Made by a program: the position numbers and the translations under genes. From Aquabacterium sp. CECT 9606 (GTDB lineage: Bacteria; Pseudomonadota; Gammaproteobacteria; Burkholderiales; Burkholderiaceae_C): a stretch of DNA of 64,000 nt. The DNA lies in the NCBI RefSeq assembly GCF_918741295.1, contig NZ_CAKKNB010000004.1:793830-857829 (forward strand). Direction: 5' to 3'. Below, piece after piece: positions 49,096 through 57,472 of this stretch (position 1 is the first letter of the stretch; each line of letters starts with the position of its first letter). The notes beneath the pieces are model-generated. The model had not been told where the DNA came from, searched no databases, and was given only the letters and a program-made list of their open reading frames with translations.

Positions 49096-50427
49096 ATGCC
49101 GACGACGTCTTCCCTGCACCCCGCCCAGCCCTTGACGGCCGAAGAACTCACCAAACTCTGGACCCAACTGCAACAGCCCACCGCGCTGGCCGAGCTGGGC
49201 CTGTTGCTGGCTTGCCTGGGCGGCGCCTGGCTCATCGTGCGCCTGATGCGGGGCCGGCAGGCCGATGCCAAATCCATCTGGTTTGGCCAGCATGTGGTGG
49301 ATGGCGTGCTGTTCCCCATCCTGGCCTTGATCCTGGCGCTGGGCGCGCGGCGTTTTTTGGCAGGGGTCGAAATCCCGCTGGCCGTGTTTCGGGTGGCCAT
49401 CCCGGTGCTGGTGTCCCTGGCCGTCATCCGGCTGACCGTCAAGGTGCTGGGCGTCGTGTTTCCCAACGCACCGGCCATGCGGGTCATCGAACGCACCGTG
49501 TCGTGGATGGCCTGGGTCGGCAGCGTGCTGTGGATCATCGGCGTGATGCCTTTGGTGCTGGATGAACTGGACGGCATCACCTGGAAGATCGGCGCCAGCC
49601 AGGTCAGCCTGCGCAACCTGATCGAAGGGGCGTTCAGCGCGGTGCTGGTGCTGATCCTGTCGCTATCGCTGTCCTCGGCCATCGAGAACCGCCTGCTCAA
49701 AGGCGCCACCGACAACATGTCGCTGCGCAAGATCATGGCCAACCTGTCCCGGGCCTTGTTGCTGACCGTGGGCTTGATGATGGCCTTGTCGGCCGTGGGC
49801 ATCGACCTGACAGCGCTGTCGGTGCTTGGCGGCGCCATTGGCGTGGGCGTCGGCTTTGGTCTGCAGAAGCTGGCCGCCAATTACGTCAGCGGTTTCGTGA
49901 TCCTGGCTGAGCGCAGCCTGCGCATCGGTGACCTGGTCAAGGTGGACAACTTTGAAGGCCGCATCACCGACATCAACACCCGCTACACCGTCCTGCGCTC
50001 ATCCGCGGGGCGCGAAGCCATCGTCCCCAATGAGATGCTGATCACCCAGCGGGTGGAGAACGCCTCGTTGGCCGACAACAAGTTGCTGCTCATGACCGAG
50101 GTGCAAGTGGCCTATGGCACCGACCTGGATTGGTTGCGCCCCTTGCTGGCCGAGGCCGTGGCCAAGGTGCCCCGCATCTTGCCCAGCCCCGCTCCCGCGG
50201 TTCATTTGACGGCGTTCGCGCCCGATGGCTTGGGCCTGACCGTGGCCTTCTGGATCGGTGATCCCGAGAATGGTCAATTGGCGGCGCGGTCCGAGGTCAA
50301 TCTGGCCATTCTGGCCGCGCTGAACCACTTGAAGGTTGATATTCCCTATCCTCAAAGGGTCGTTCATATCAATGCGCCGCTTGAGGTATCCTCCGCCGAA
50401 CATGACATTACCCACGACGCAACCTGA
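49096..50427 (+). CDS. MscS-family mechanosensitive ion channel
   Basis: 443 residues with five or six membrane helices. The pore-lining helix and upper beta domain read SVLGGAIGVGVGFGLQKLAANYVSGFVILAERSLRIGDLVKVDNFEGRITDINTRYTVLRS, the MscS signature. The cytoplasmic vestibule domain follows. Longer than E. coli MscS (286) because of additional N-terminal helices. Its end overlaps the pssA start by 26 bases. Confidence 0.92.
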   Translation: MPTTSSLHPAQPLTAEELTKLWTQLQQPTALAELGLLLACLGGAWLIVRLMRGRQADAKSIWFGQHVVDGVLFPILALILALGARRFLAGVEIPLAVFRVAIPVLVSLAVIRLTVKVLGVVFPNAPAMRVIERTVSWMAWVGSVLWIIGVMPLVLDELDGITWKIGASQVSLRNLIEGAFSAVLVLILSLSLSSAIENRLLKGATDNMSLRKIMANLSRALLLTVGLMMALSAVGIDLTALSVLGGAIGVGVGFGLQKLAANYVSGFVILAERSLRIGDLVKVDNFEGRITDINTRYTVLRSSAGREAIVPNEMLITQRVENASLADNKLLLMTEVQVAYGTDLDWLRPLLAEAVAKVPRILPSPAPAVHLTAFAPDGLGLTVAFWIGDPENGQLAARSEVNLAILAALNHLKVDIPYPQRVVHINAPLEVSSAEHDITHDAT

Positions 50428-51262
50428 CCCATCCTCGACCCGAGTGGTCGACCTGCCCCTGGACGACACGGAAGACTCGCCCGGCGTGCGTCGGCGCCGC
50501 AAGGGCATCTTCATCTTGCCGAACCTGTTCACGCTGGCCGCCCTGTTCGGCGGTTTTTACGGCATCGTGATGGCCATGAACGGGCAATTCGAGCAATCGG
50601 CCATTGGCATTTTCTGCGCCATGGTGCTGGACAGCCTGGACGGCCGCGTGGCCCGCATGACCAACACGCAAAGCGCGTTTGGCGAGCAGATGGACAGCCT
50701 GTCGGACATGGTGTCCTTTGGCGCCGCGCCCGCGCTCATCGTCTACGAGTGGGCACTCAAGGGCCTGGGCAAATGGGGCTGGATCGCCGCCTTTGTGTAT
50801 TGCTCTTGTGCGGCCTTGCGCCTGGCGCGCTTCAACACCAACATCGGTGTGGTCGACAAGCGCTTTTTCCAGGGCCTGCCCAGCCCGGCCGCCGCCGCAT
50901 TGGTGATCGGCCTGATCTGGGTGGTGACCGACCTTGACCCGGGGCTCCGCTCGGCGCCCTGGATGGTTTGGCTGGCCTTTGGCTTCACGTTGTACGCGGG
51001 CCTGACCATGGTCACCAACGTGCCCTTCTACAGTTTCAAGGATGTCAGCTTCAAACGCACAGTGCCTTTCATCGTGATCGTGGCGATCGCGCTGGGCATC
51101 GCGGTGGTGACGATTCACCCGCCTGTGGTGCTCTTCGGCGTTTTCGTGGTCTATGGCGTGTCCGGTTACGGCGTCTATGTCTGGAAGCGCATGAAGGGCA
51201 AACCGGTGAGCGTGATCTCCACCTCGACCGATGAACCCGATGAAGAAGGACTGCACCGCTGA
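50402..51262 (+). CDS. pssA: CDP-diacylglycerol-serine O-phosphatidyltransferase
   Basis: Makes phosphatidylserine, the precursor of phosphatidylethanolamine, in the inner membrane. 286 residues with the CDP-alcohol phosphotransferase motif LDGRVARMTNTQSAFGEQMDSLSD (DG-x2-AR-x8-G-x3-D-x3-D), about eight helices and a basic N-terminal stretch (VRRRRKGIF). This is the type II (Bacillus-like) enzyme. I chose ATG 50402; an in-frame ATG at 50372 with poor context is possible. Confidence 0.93.
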   Translation: MTLPTTQPDPSSTRVVDLPLDDTEDSPGVRRRRKGIFILPNLFTLAALFGGFYGIVMAMNGQFEQSAIGIFCAMVLDSLDGRVARMTNTQSAFGEQMDSLSDMVSFGAAPALIVYEWALKGLGKWGWIAAFVYCSCAALRLARFNTNIGVVDKRFFQGLPSPAAAALVIGLIWVVTDLDPGLRSAPWMVWLAFGFTLYAGLTMVTNVPFYSFKDVSFKRTVPFIVIVAIALGIAVVTIHPPVVLFGVFVVYGVSGYGVYVWKRMKGKPVSVISTSTDEPDEEGLHR

Positions 51263-51306
51263 TGGCTTTTTCGGGGCTTTTGCCCGGTATCAAGCCATGA
51301 GCCGCG

Positions 51307-51315
51307 TGCTATATT
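51307..51315 (+). promoter_or_regulatory. Candidate extended -10 promoter of the leuA leader
   Basis: TGCTATATT is an extended -10 element. The expected start point, six to eight bases on, falls at or just before the leader-peptide ATG (51323). No convincing -35 element is present at normal spacing. Confidence 0.45.
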
Positions 51316-51322
51316 GCTTTCC

Positions 51323-51379
51323 ATGACGACCTTCAACGCCAACCTGCTACTACTTCTAGGAGTGCCTCGGGCGCGTTGA
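51323..51379 (+). CDS. Leucine leader peptide of the leuA attenuator
   Basis: An 18-codon frame, MTTFNANLLLLLGVPRAR, has five Leu codons in a row (CTG CTA CTA CTT CTA). CTA is rare in this GC-rich sequence, which makes the run a sensitive detector of charged tRNA-Leu(UAG); a gene for that tRNA lies at 61886. It is followed 39 bases on by an intrinsic terminator ahead of leuA. Leader-peptide attenuation of leu genes is established in other proteobacteria; its presence here is read from the sequence. Confidence 0.87.
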   Translation: MTTFNANLLLLLGVPRAR

Positions 51380-51429
51380 TCGCTTTCGTTTGTACCTTGT
51401 ACACATCCGAACTTTCGCAAAACGGCCCG
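51368..51429 (+). promoter_or_regulatory. Antiterminator of the leuA attenuator
   Basis: 51368-51372 and 51374-51377 (CGGGC, bulged G, CGTT) are complementary to 51421-51429 (AACGGCCCG), which is the left arm of the terminator. The segment lies at the end of the leader frame, where a ribosome stalled on the Leu codons would leave it free. A small palindrome TGTAC-CTT-GTACA (51391-51403) sits in the loop. Confidence 0.6.
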
Positions 51430-51453
51430 CCAGCATTGCCCGCGGGCCGTTTT
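51419..51453 (+). terminator. Attenuator terminator before leuA
   Basis: 12-bp hairpin AAAACGGCCCGC / GCGGGCCGTTTT with an 11-base loop, followed by GTTT. It lies 95 bases before leuA and after the Leu leader peptide. Confidence 0.85.
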
Positions 51454-51547
51454 GTTTGGTAGCAGTCATTTCAAGTGTCGCCAAGCCAAACCAGCCCCCA
51501 GTGCTGAGGTTTGACCAGAACCCTTGACGTGTCCCACGGAGACCACC

Positions 51548-53089
51548 ATGACCGACAAACTCATCATTTTCGACACCACCTTGCGCGATGGCGAGCAATC
51601 GCCCGGCGCCTCCATGACCCGCGACGAGAAGCTGCGCATCGCCAAGCAACTCGAGCGGCTGAAGGTGGACGTGATCGAAGCCGGTTTCGCCGCTTCATCC
51701 AATGGTGACTTCGAGGCTGTCAAGTCCATCGCCGCCGCCATCAAGGATTCCACCGTGTGTTCGCTGGCCCGGGCCAACGACCGCGACATTGCCCGCGCCG
51801 CCGAAGCCTTGAAGGGCGCCAACTCATGGCGCATCCACACCTTCATCGCGACCAGCGCGTTGCACATGGAAAAGAAGCTGCGCATGTCGCCCGAGCAGGT
51901 ACTTGAGCAGGCCAAGCTGTCGGTGCGGTTTGCCCGCAACCTCACCAGCGACGTCGAGTTCTCGGCCGAAGACGGTTACCGCTCTGACATCGATTACCTG
52001 GCCCGCGTGGTCGAGGCCGTCATCAACGAAGGTGCCACCACCATCAACATCCCCGACACCGTCGGCTATGGCATCCCCGACCTGTACGGCACGTTCATCA
52101 AGACCCTGCGTGAGAAGGTGCCCAACTCCGACAAGGCGATCTGGTCAGTGCACTGCCACAACGACCTGGGCATGGCCGTGGCCAACTCGCTGGCCGGCGT
52201 CAAGATCGGTGGCGCGCGCCAGATCGAATGCACCATCAACGGCCTGGGCGAGCGCGCTGGCAACTGCGCCCTTGAAGAAGTCGTGATGGCCGTCAAGACG
52301 CGCCGCGAGTACTTTGGTCTGGACACGCGCATCGACGCCAGTCAGATCATGTCGGCGTCTCGTTTGGTGTCGCAAACCACGGGCTTTGTGGTGCAACCCA
52401 ACAAGGCCGTGGTGGGGGCCAACGCATTCGCGCACGCTTCGGGCATCCACCAGGATGGCGTGCTCAAAGCGCGCGACACTTACGAAATCATGCGCGCCGA
52501 AGACGTGGGCTGGGCCGCCAACAAGATCGTGCTGGGCAAATTGTCGGGCCGCAACGCCTTCAAGCAGCGCCTGACCGAACTGGGCATCGACCTGGATTCC
52601 GAGGCCGGCATCAACACGGCCTTCGCCAAGTTCAAGGAACTGGCCGACCGCAAGAGCGAGATATTTGACGAGGACATCATCGCCTTGGTGGGCGACGAAA
52701 GCGTCACGCCTGAACAAGAGCACTACCGCCTGGTGTCGCTGTCGCAGCGCTCCGAAACTGGCGAGCGTCCACACGCCAGCATCGTCTTCGCGGCCGGTGA
52801 CACTGAACACCAATCCGAGAGCGATGGCAATGGTCCGGTGGACGCGAGTCTCAAGGCAATCGAGACCGTCGTGAAAAGTGGCGCGGAAATCGTCCTCTAC
52901 TCGGTCAATGCAATCACCTCCGGAAGCACAGAATCGCAGGGAGAGGTGACCGTTCGTTTGCAACACAGTGGGCGCGTGGTCAATGGGGTCGGAGCCGATC
53001 CGGACATCGTGGTGGCGTCAGCCAAAGCCTACCTGGCAGCGTTGAACAAGCTGCACAGCAAGGCCGAAAGGGTTGCAGCGCAAGGGTAA
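51548..53089 (+). CDS. leuA: 2-isopropylmalate synthase
   Basis: First committed step of leucine synthesis: acetyl-CoA plus 2-oxoisovalerate gives 2-isopropylmalate. 513 residues: catalytic TIM barrel with [15 protein letters not shown] at the N-terminus and the metal-binding [15 protein letters not shown] linker holds [17 protein letters not shown] and [12 protein letters not shown], and the C-terminal LeuA regulatory domain (about 385-513) mediates leucine feedback inhibition. GGAGA precedes the ATG at 51548. Expression is governed by the Leu attenuator upstream. Confidence 0.97.
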   Translation: MTDKLIIFDTTLRDGEQSPGASMTRDEKLRIAKQLERLKVDVIEAGFAASSNGDFEAVKSIAAAIKDSTVCSLARANDRDIARAAEALKGANSWRIHTFIATSALHMEKKLRMSPEQVLEQAKLSVRFARNLTSDVEFSAEDGYRSDIDYLARVVEAVINEGATTINIPDTVGYGIPDLYGTFIKTLREKVPNSDKAIWSVHCHNDLGMAVANSLAGVKIGGARQIECTINGLGERAGNCALEEVVMAVKTRREYFGLDTRIDASQIMSASRLVSQTTGFVVQPNKAVVGANAFAHASGIHQDGVLKARDTYEIMRAEDVGWAANKIVLGKLSGRNAFKQRLTELGIDLDSEAGINTAFAKFKELADRKSEIFDEDIIALVGDESVTPEQEHYRLVSLSQRSETGERPHASIVFAAGDTEHQSESDGNGPVDASLKAIETVVKSGAEIVLYSVNAITSGSTESQGEVTVRLQHSGRVVNGVGADPDIVVASAKAYLAALNKLHSKAERVAAQG

Positions 53090-53129
53090 ACCCTTGATCA
53101 TGATGGCCTGAATGGCGAGGTCACTTTAC

Positions 53130-53166
53130 AAAAGGCGCGTAAGTCATTGATCTGGCGCGCCTTTTT
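53130..53166 (+). terminator. Terminator after leuA
   Basis: 10-bp hairpin AAAAGGCGCG / CGCGCCTTTT with a 16-base loop and T5, 40 bases after the leuA stop. Confidence 0.85.
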
Positions 53167-53175
53167 AATTACACT
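53147..53175 (+). promoter_or_regulatory. Candidate promoter of the endopeptidase gene, overlapping the leuA terminator
   Basis: TTGATC (53147-53152), 17 bases, TACACT (53170-53175). The -35 hexamer lies in the terminator loop and the spacer covers its right arm and T tract. Confidence 0.5.
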
Positions 53176-53199
53176 TCGCACTGTGACGAAAGGGCTGTG

Positions 53200-54354
53200 A
53201 TGGTCGTGCTCAAGAAGTTCAAGAAAAGTTGTCTGACATTGATGGTGATGCTGTCTGTGGCCTGCTTGGCCATGACCACGCCAGGCTTGGCCGAGGCCAA
53301 GGCAAAAACGAAATCCAAGGCCCGCACCACCGCCACTGCTAAGGTTAAAGTCAAGGCCAGCACCGTGCGCAAAGTCCGCACCATTCGTGCTCGTGGCGCT
53401 GCCAAGGTGTCGCGCGCCCAGGTTCGCATGCCGGTCATTGAGTCCTTGTCGACATCTGCTGGCGGCTCGGTCATCAAGGCCACGGCCATTGGCGCTGCGG
53501 CGGGCATGTCCGCTGCCTCCGGCGCATCGTTTGGCCAGCTTTATGGCCTGCACCACACGCCCGACCCCCTGGACCTCAAGTCCAGCGTGGCCTTCGTGAT
53601 GGACCAGGACACCAATGAGATCTTGCTGTCCAAGAATTCTGAAGCGGTCTTGCCCATTGCCTCGCTGACCAAGCTGATGACCGCCATGGTGGTGGTCGAG
53701 GCCAAGTTGCCGCTCGATGAATCGATCACCATCACTTCTGATGACGTGGACACGGAAAAGAACAGCAGCTCGCGCCTGGCCGTTGGCGCCACGCTGACGC
53801 GGGGCGAGTTGTTGCACCTGGCCTTGATGTCCTCTGAAAACCGGGCTGCCCATGCGCTGGGCCGCATCTACCCTGGTGGTTTGCAGGCCTTTGTCGTTGC
53901 GATGAACCGCAAGGCGCAGCTGTTGAGCATGGCCGACACCAAGTATGTCGAGCCCACCGGTTTGAGCAGCCAGAATCAATCCAGTGCCCGTGATTTGGCC
54001 ACGCTGGTCAAGGCCGCCTACCAGCAGCCTTTGATCCGCGAACTGTCCACATCGCGCGAGTACGCTGTGCACCTTGGCGCGCGCCAGCTTCAGTTCCACA
54101 CCACCAACAGCCTGGTGCGCAATCCCAACTGGGACATCGGTCTGCAAAAGACCGGCTACATCGTGGAGGCGGGACGCTGTCTGGTCTTGCAGGCCCGCAT
54201 GGCCGGCCGCAAGTTGATCATGGTGTTCCTTGATTCCACCGGCAAATATTCGCGCCAGGCTGATGCCGAGCGCGTTCGCCGCTGGATTGAAACCTCGCCT
54301 CAACCACCGCGTGGTTCGGCCGATCTGGTCGCCATTCCCAAGGTCACCTCCTGA
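53200..54354 (+). CDS. pbpG: D-alanyl-D-alanine endopeptidase (PBP7-type)
   Basis: 384-residue periplasmic serine peptidase that cuts peptidoglycan cross-links (peptidase family S11). Signal peptide (CLTLMVMLSVACLAMTTPGLAEA), then an unusual basic, low-complexity stretch of about 45 residues rich in Lys, Arg, Ala, Thr and Val (about 28-75). The catalytic domain carries SLTK (Ser 155, Lys 158), SEN (212-214, usually SxN) and KTG (317-319). I start at ATG 53200; GTG 53197 just before it is possible. Confidence 0.88.
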   Translation: MVVLKKFKKSCLTLMVMLSVACLAMTTPGLAEAKAKTKSKARTTATAKVKVKASTVRKVRTIRARGAAKVSRAQVRMPVIESLSTSAGGSVIKATAIGAAAGMSAASGASFGQLYGLHHTPDPLDLKSSVAFVMDQDTNEILLSKNSEAVLPIASLTKLMTAMVVVEAKLPLDESITITSDDVDTEKNSSSRLAVGATLTRGELLHLALMSSENRAAHALGRIYPGGLQAFVVAMNRKAQLLSMADTKYVEPTGLSSQNQSSARDLATLVKAAYQQPLIRELSTSREYAVHLGARQLQFHTTNSLVRNPNWDIGLQKTGYIVEAGRCLVLQARMAGRKLIMVFLDSTGKYSRQADAERVRRWIETSPQPPRGSADLVAIPKVTS

Positions 54355-54393
54355 GGGATCACCTGCCGGCCTGACTGGGTCGGCAGCTTGAAG

Positions 54394-54417
54394 AAAAAGG
54401 CCCCAAGGGGCCTTTTT
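54394..54417. terminator. Bidirectional terminator between pbpG and the IclR gene
   Basis: AAAAAGGCCCC, loop AA, GGGGCCTTTTT: an 11-bp perfect hairpin between convergent genes. Confidence 0.92.
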
Positions 54418-54442
54418 CACGTCTGGCGAAGTGCTTGTGTGA

Positions 54443-55186
54443 TCAACGCCCAGACCAGCCCATCGACGTGGAAATCCGGCATGCGGCGCTTTTCAGTGCC
54501 TCGCCCCACTCGGCGCTCAGGCGCAAGCTGGAGGTGTTCAATGCCAGGCTGGCCACGATCTGGCCCTGATCGTCCATCACTGGTGCCGCCGCCTGTTGCA
54601 ATGCGGCCTCCACCGAATCGCTATCCACCGCGAGGCCATTTGCCCGGATGTTCTGCAGTTCGGTGTGTAGCGTGTCAGCACGGGTGCCGTTGACGTGGGC
54701 CAGGGCGTGCAACTGAGCGGCTGTCCATTGGCTGATCAACACCTTGCCTGCCGCGCTGGCCGCCAGTGGCGTGCGAGCGCCAAGCACGCGGTTCACCTGG
54801 ATGCCATTGCGTTCGCTGCTGGTGCGCTCGGCGCACACCGATTCGTCATCTTGGCGGATGTGCAAGGCCACGGTCTGGCCGGTCAGGCGATGCAGTTCCT
54901 GCATGGGGCGCATGGCCAGATCACGAACGTCCAGCCTTGACTTGACCAGGTTGCCCAATTGGAGCAAGCGCAAACCCAGGCGGTAAGTGCCGGGGCCGGA
55001 GCGCTCGACAAACCCGCCGACCGCCAGATCATTGAGGATGCGGTGGGCCGTGGATGGGTGCAAACCCGTGCGTTCGCTCACGGTTTTCAGCGAAACGGAG
55101 TCTCCTTCGTGGGCCAGGGTGTCCAAAAGACTGAACATTCTGGCCATGACCTGGATCGAAGTGGAGGGCGAAGTGGATTCACTCAT
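54443..55186 (-). CDS. IclR family transcriptional regulator
   Basis: 247 residues from the ATG at 55186, which follows AAGGAAAA. N-terminal winged helix (VMARMFSLLDTLAHEGDSVSLKTVSERTGLHPSTAHRILNDLAVGGFVER) and C-terminal effector domain (MQELHRLTGQTVALHIRQDDE, RTPLAASAAGKVLIS). The effector is unknown. The open frame continues to 55519 through the divergent gene's start region, without support. It may regulate the TIGR03790 gene across a 124-base spacer; no clear palindrome was seen there. Confidence 0.9.
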   Translation of the reverse strand: MSESTSPSTSIQVMARMFSLLDTLAHEGDSVSLKTVSERTGLHPSTAHRILNDLAVGGFVERSGPGTYRLGLRLLQLGNLVKSRLDVRDLAMRPMQELHRLTGQTVALHIRQDDESVCAERTSSERNGIQVNRVLGARTPLAASAAGKVLISQWTAAQLHALAHVNGTRADTLHTELQNIRANGLAVDSDSVEAALQQAAAPVMDDQGQIVASLALNTSSLRLSAEWGEALKSAACRISTSMGWSGR

Positions 55187-55310
55187 CGGGTTTTCCTTTG
55201 TGGCAAACCATTTTGAAAGGTGGGATCCCTCGTCATTCGGCGAAATAATCAGTGGCTTGAGGCCCATATAGGGGCACATCAGCCCACTTTCCGGGATTTG
55301 ATAACGCCTT

Positions 55311-56438
55311 ATGAAAAATCTCTTGCATGAAGTCCTTGGGCTGGCAGTGGCATTGCTCATGTGCGCGGGAGCGGCCAACGCCGCGGTGCCCTCCCTGGCG
55401 GCCGAGTTCAGCGAGGCGGCGGCCAGCGGCTCATCGCCTGGCTCGGGCCGCCGCTGGATGACGATGCCGCGGGTGTTTGGGCACCTCACCGCCAAAGACC
55501 TGGGTGTGGTCATCAACACCGACGATCCTTATTCCGTGCAGGTCGGCGAGTACTACGCCAAGGCGCGGGGCATTCCGGCCAGCCGTGTGCTTCGCATCAG
55601 CTTGCCCATGAAGCCCACCCTGGCGCCGGACGAGTTCGACGATTTCAAAAAACAGATCGACGCATTCTTTGGCCCCAAGGTGCAAGCCCTGGCTTTGACC
55701 TGGAGGCTGCCTTATGGGGTGAACTGCAACTCCATCACCGGGGCGCTGGCCATGGGCTACGACGCCAAGCTGTGTGGCAACAGCTGTGCCGTGCCGGGCA
55801 AGACTTCCACTTATTTCGGGTCCAGCTCCACCAAGCCCTTCACCGACCACCGCATGCGCTTGAGCATGTTGCTGGCAGCGAAGGACGCTGATTCAGCCAA
55901 AGCCCTGATCGACCGTGGTGTGCGCTCAGATGGCACTTTGGGCTTGCGGGGCGCCCCTGCGGTGAATGCCCATTTTGTCACCACGTCCGACAGCATCCGC
56001 AGCGTTCGCCAGCAACTCTTCCCGCCTGCGGGCAGCAATCCACCCTTTGGCGTGGACGTCTACCTGGACCAGACCGAGGCCTTGAAGAACGCCGACCGTG
56101 TCATGCTTTACCAAACAGGGCGTGCGCAGGTGGACTTCCTGGAGACAAATGAGTTCGTGCCGGGGGCGTTGGGAGACCACCTCACATCGTTTGGCGGCAT
56201 CCTCGACAAGCCACATGGTCAGATGACCGTGCTGTCCTGGATCGACGCCGGGGTCACCGCCACCTATGGCACCACGAGCGAGCCCTGTGCGCATTTGCAG
56301 AAGTTTCCCCATCCTCAAGCCCTGATCGGGTTTTACCTGCAAGGGGCCACCGCCCTTGAGGCCTATTGGAAAAGCGTGGCCTGGCCTCAGCAAGGGTTGT
56401 TCGTGGGCGAGCCGCTCGCTTCACCGTTCGGGCGCTGA
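55311..56438 (+). CDS. TIGR03790 family secreted protein, function unknown
   Basis: 375 residues with a signal peptide (EVLGLAVALLMCAGAANA). Matches the TIGR03790 group by LGVVINTDDPYSVQVGEYYAKARGIPASRVLRI, KVQALALTWRLPYGVNCNSITGALAMG and the C-terminal FYLQGATALEAYWKSV...GLFVGEPLASPF. Two further Cys pairs (LCGNSC) may form disulfides. Biochemical role unknown. Divergent from an IclR regulator. Confidence 0.82.
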   Translation: MKNLLHEVLGLAVALLMCAGAANAAVPSLAAEFSEAAASGSSPGSGRRWMTMPRVFGHLTAKDLGVVINTDDPYSVQVGEYYAKARGIPASRVLRISLPMKPTLAPDEFDDFKKQIDAFFGPKVQALALTWRLPYGVNCNSITGALAMGYDAKLCGNSCAVPGKTSTYFGSSSTKPFTDHRMRLSMLLAAKDADSAKALIDRGVRSDGTLGLRGAPAVNAHFVTTSDSIRSVRQQLFPPAGSNPPFGVDVYLDQTEALKNADRVMLYQTGRAQVDFLETNEFVPGALGDHLTSFGGILDKPHGQMTVLSWIDAGVTATYGTTSEPCAHLQKFPHPQALIGFYLQGATALEAYWKSVAWPQQGLFVGEPLASPFGR

Positions 56439-57296
56439 ATACCAGCCCCAGCGCACCTGGGTGGCGATCCACCACTTGCGCAGTGGCGTGAGCATCAGCC
56501 GTTCGTGCAGCACGCGCTCGCCCTGTGCGGCGATCTCGTCGATCAACGCCATCTGCAAAGCCGCCAGCACGGCCAGGGGGCGCAGAGCGTGTCGCTCTGC
56601 GGCAGGCAGTTGGTCGATGGACCGCCAGGACACCGCCAGGCTTTGACGTGCTTGCGCGTGCAGGTGCGCGAGCAGGGCAGGCCACTGCGCTGGTGCCTGG
56701 CCCGGCTGCGGGCGCAGCAACTCATGGGCTTTCACGTCGTGTTGCTGCAGGATGCTGACCGGCGTGTGCAGCCAGCCCAGCCGTGCGTCCTGCCCCAGCC
56801 GGCTCAAGTGGTGGGCTTGCCGCAGTCCCCAGCCCAGCTCACGGGCGGCTGACAGGGCCTGGGGCGACCGGGCGCCCAACAGATGCGCCGCGGCTTCGCA
56901 GGCGGCGCCCGTGGTGGTCAGGGCGTGCTTGCGCTGGCTGACTTCATCCAACCAGCGCGTTTGTTGCACCAAGGCCTGCATGCCATCGACCTGCGCCAGC
57001 CACAGGTCTTGCGGCGGCCAGTGCCCTGGGGCGGGTACCGGCTGGGCCAAGGGTTTGGTCAGTGGGTGGGTGGGCTTGCCCTCAAAGCTGTTGCGCACCT
57101 CCTGGCCCCACCAGGCCAGCTTGGTCTGGGCCACGCCCGGGTCGTTCACGCTCAGCGGGATGGCGCTGACCTCGTGCCACCAATGAACCCAGGCTTGAAG
57201 CGCCGGGCGCAAGGTCCCGGGGGCGGATTGCAGCGCATAGTAGAGACTGCTGCCCGGCCTGATGGGTGACAGTGGGGCGTTTGGCGATGGAGGCAT
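56421..57296 (-). CDS. Squalene/phytoene-synthase-like protein lacking the Asp-rich motifs
   Basis: 291 residues from the ATG at 57296. Fold-level similarity to trans-isoprenyl diphosphate synthases is seen in AQTKLAWWGQEVRNSFEGKPTHPLTKPLA and ELGWGLRQAHHLSRLGQDARLGWLHTPVSILQQHDV. The first Asp-rich motif is absent, and the second keeps a single Asp (LGQDARLG) where active enzymes have RDxxED. This resembles the non-catalytic NDUFAF6-like branch more than squalene or phytoene synthases. No carotenoid or hopanoid genes are nearby. Its 3' end overlaps the convergent TIGR03790 gene by 18 bases. Confidence 0.75.
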   Translation of the reverse strand: MPPSPNAPLSPIRPGSSLYYALQSAPGTLRPALQAWVHWWHEVSAIPLSVNDPGVAQTKLAWWGQEVRNSFEGKPTHPLTKPLAQPVPAPGHWPPQDLWLAQVDGMQALVQQTRWLDEVSQRKHALTTTGAACEAAAHLLGARSPQALSAARELGWGLRQAHHLSRLGQDARLGWLHTPVSILQQHDVKAHELLRPQPGQAPAQWPALLAHLHAQARQSLAVSWRSIDQLPAAERHALRPLAVLAALQMALIDEIAAQGERVLHERLMLTPLRKWWIATQVRWGWYSAPER

Positions 57297-57362
57297 GAGT
57301 TGGATGTGGGCAAAGACACGACATTGTCTCAATTGCCGCGTGCCCGCATAAAAAACAAGATT

Positions 57363-57380
57363 ACTGACCCGTTGGTCAGT
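57363..57380. promoter_or_regulatory. TetR-type operator upstream of the RND pump
   Basis: Perfect 7-bp inverted repeat ACTGACC-CGTT-GGTCAGT, extended by one more pair in TTACTGACC / GGTCAGTTA. It lies between the divergent isoprenoid-synthase-like and efflux genes, about 50-110 bases before the possible starts of the latter. This motif shape is typical of TetR-family sites in front of RND pumps. No TetR gene is adjacent. Confidence 0.6.
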
Positions 57381-57472
57381 TACGATGGCGCCCTGAAAGT
57401 CAGCGGATTTAGACAATGACAGGGATGAACCATGAGCCGCTGCCATGGGCCCTCCTTCAATTGAGCGACCTC

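Noticed and set aside
55187-55310. IclR operator in the divergent spacer
   Set aside because: Only the 8-base GGGATCCC palindrome was seen, too short and common to claim.
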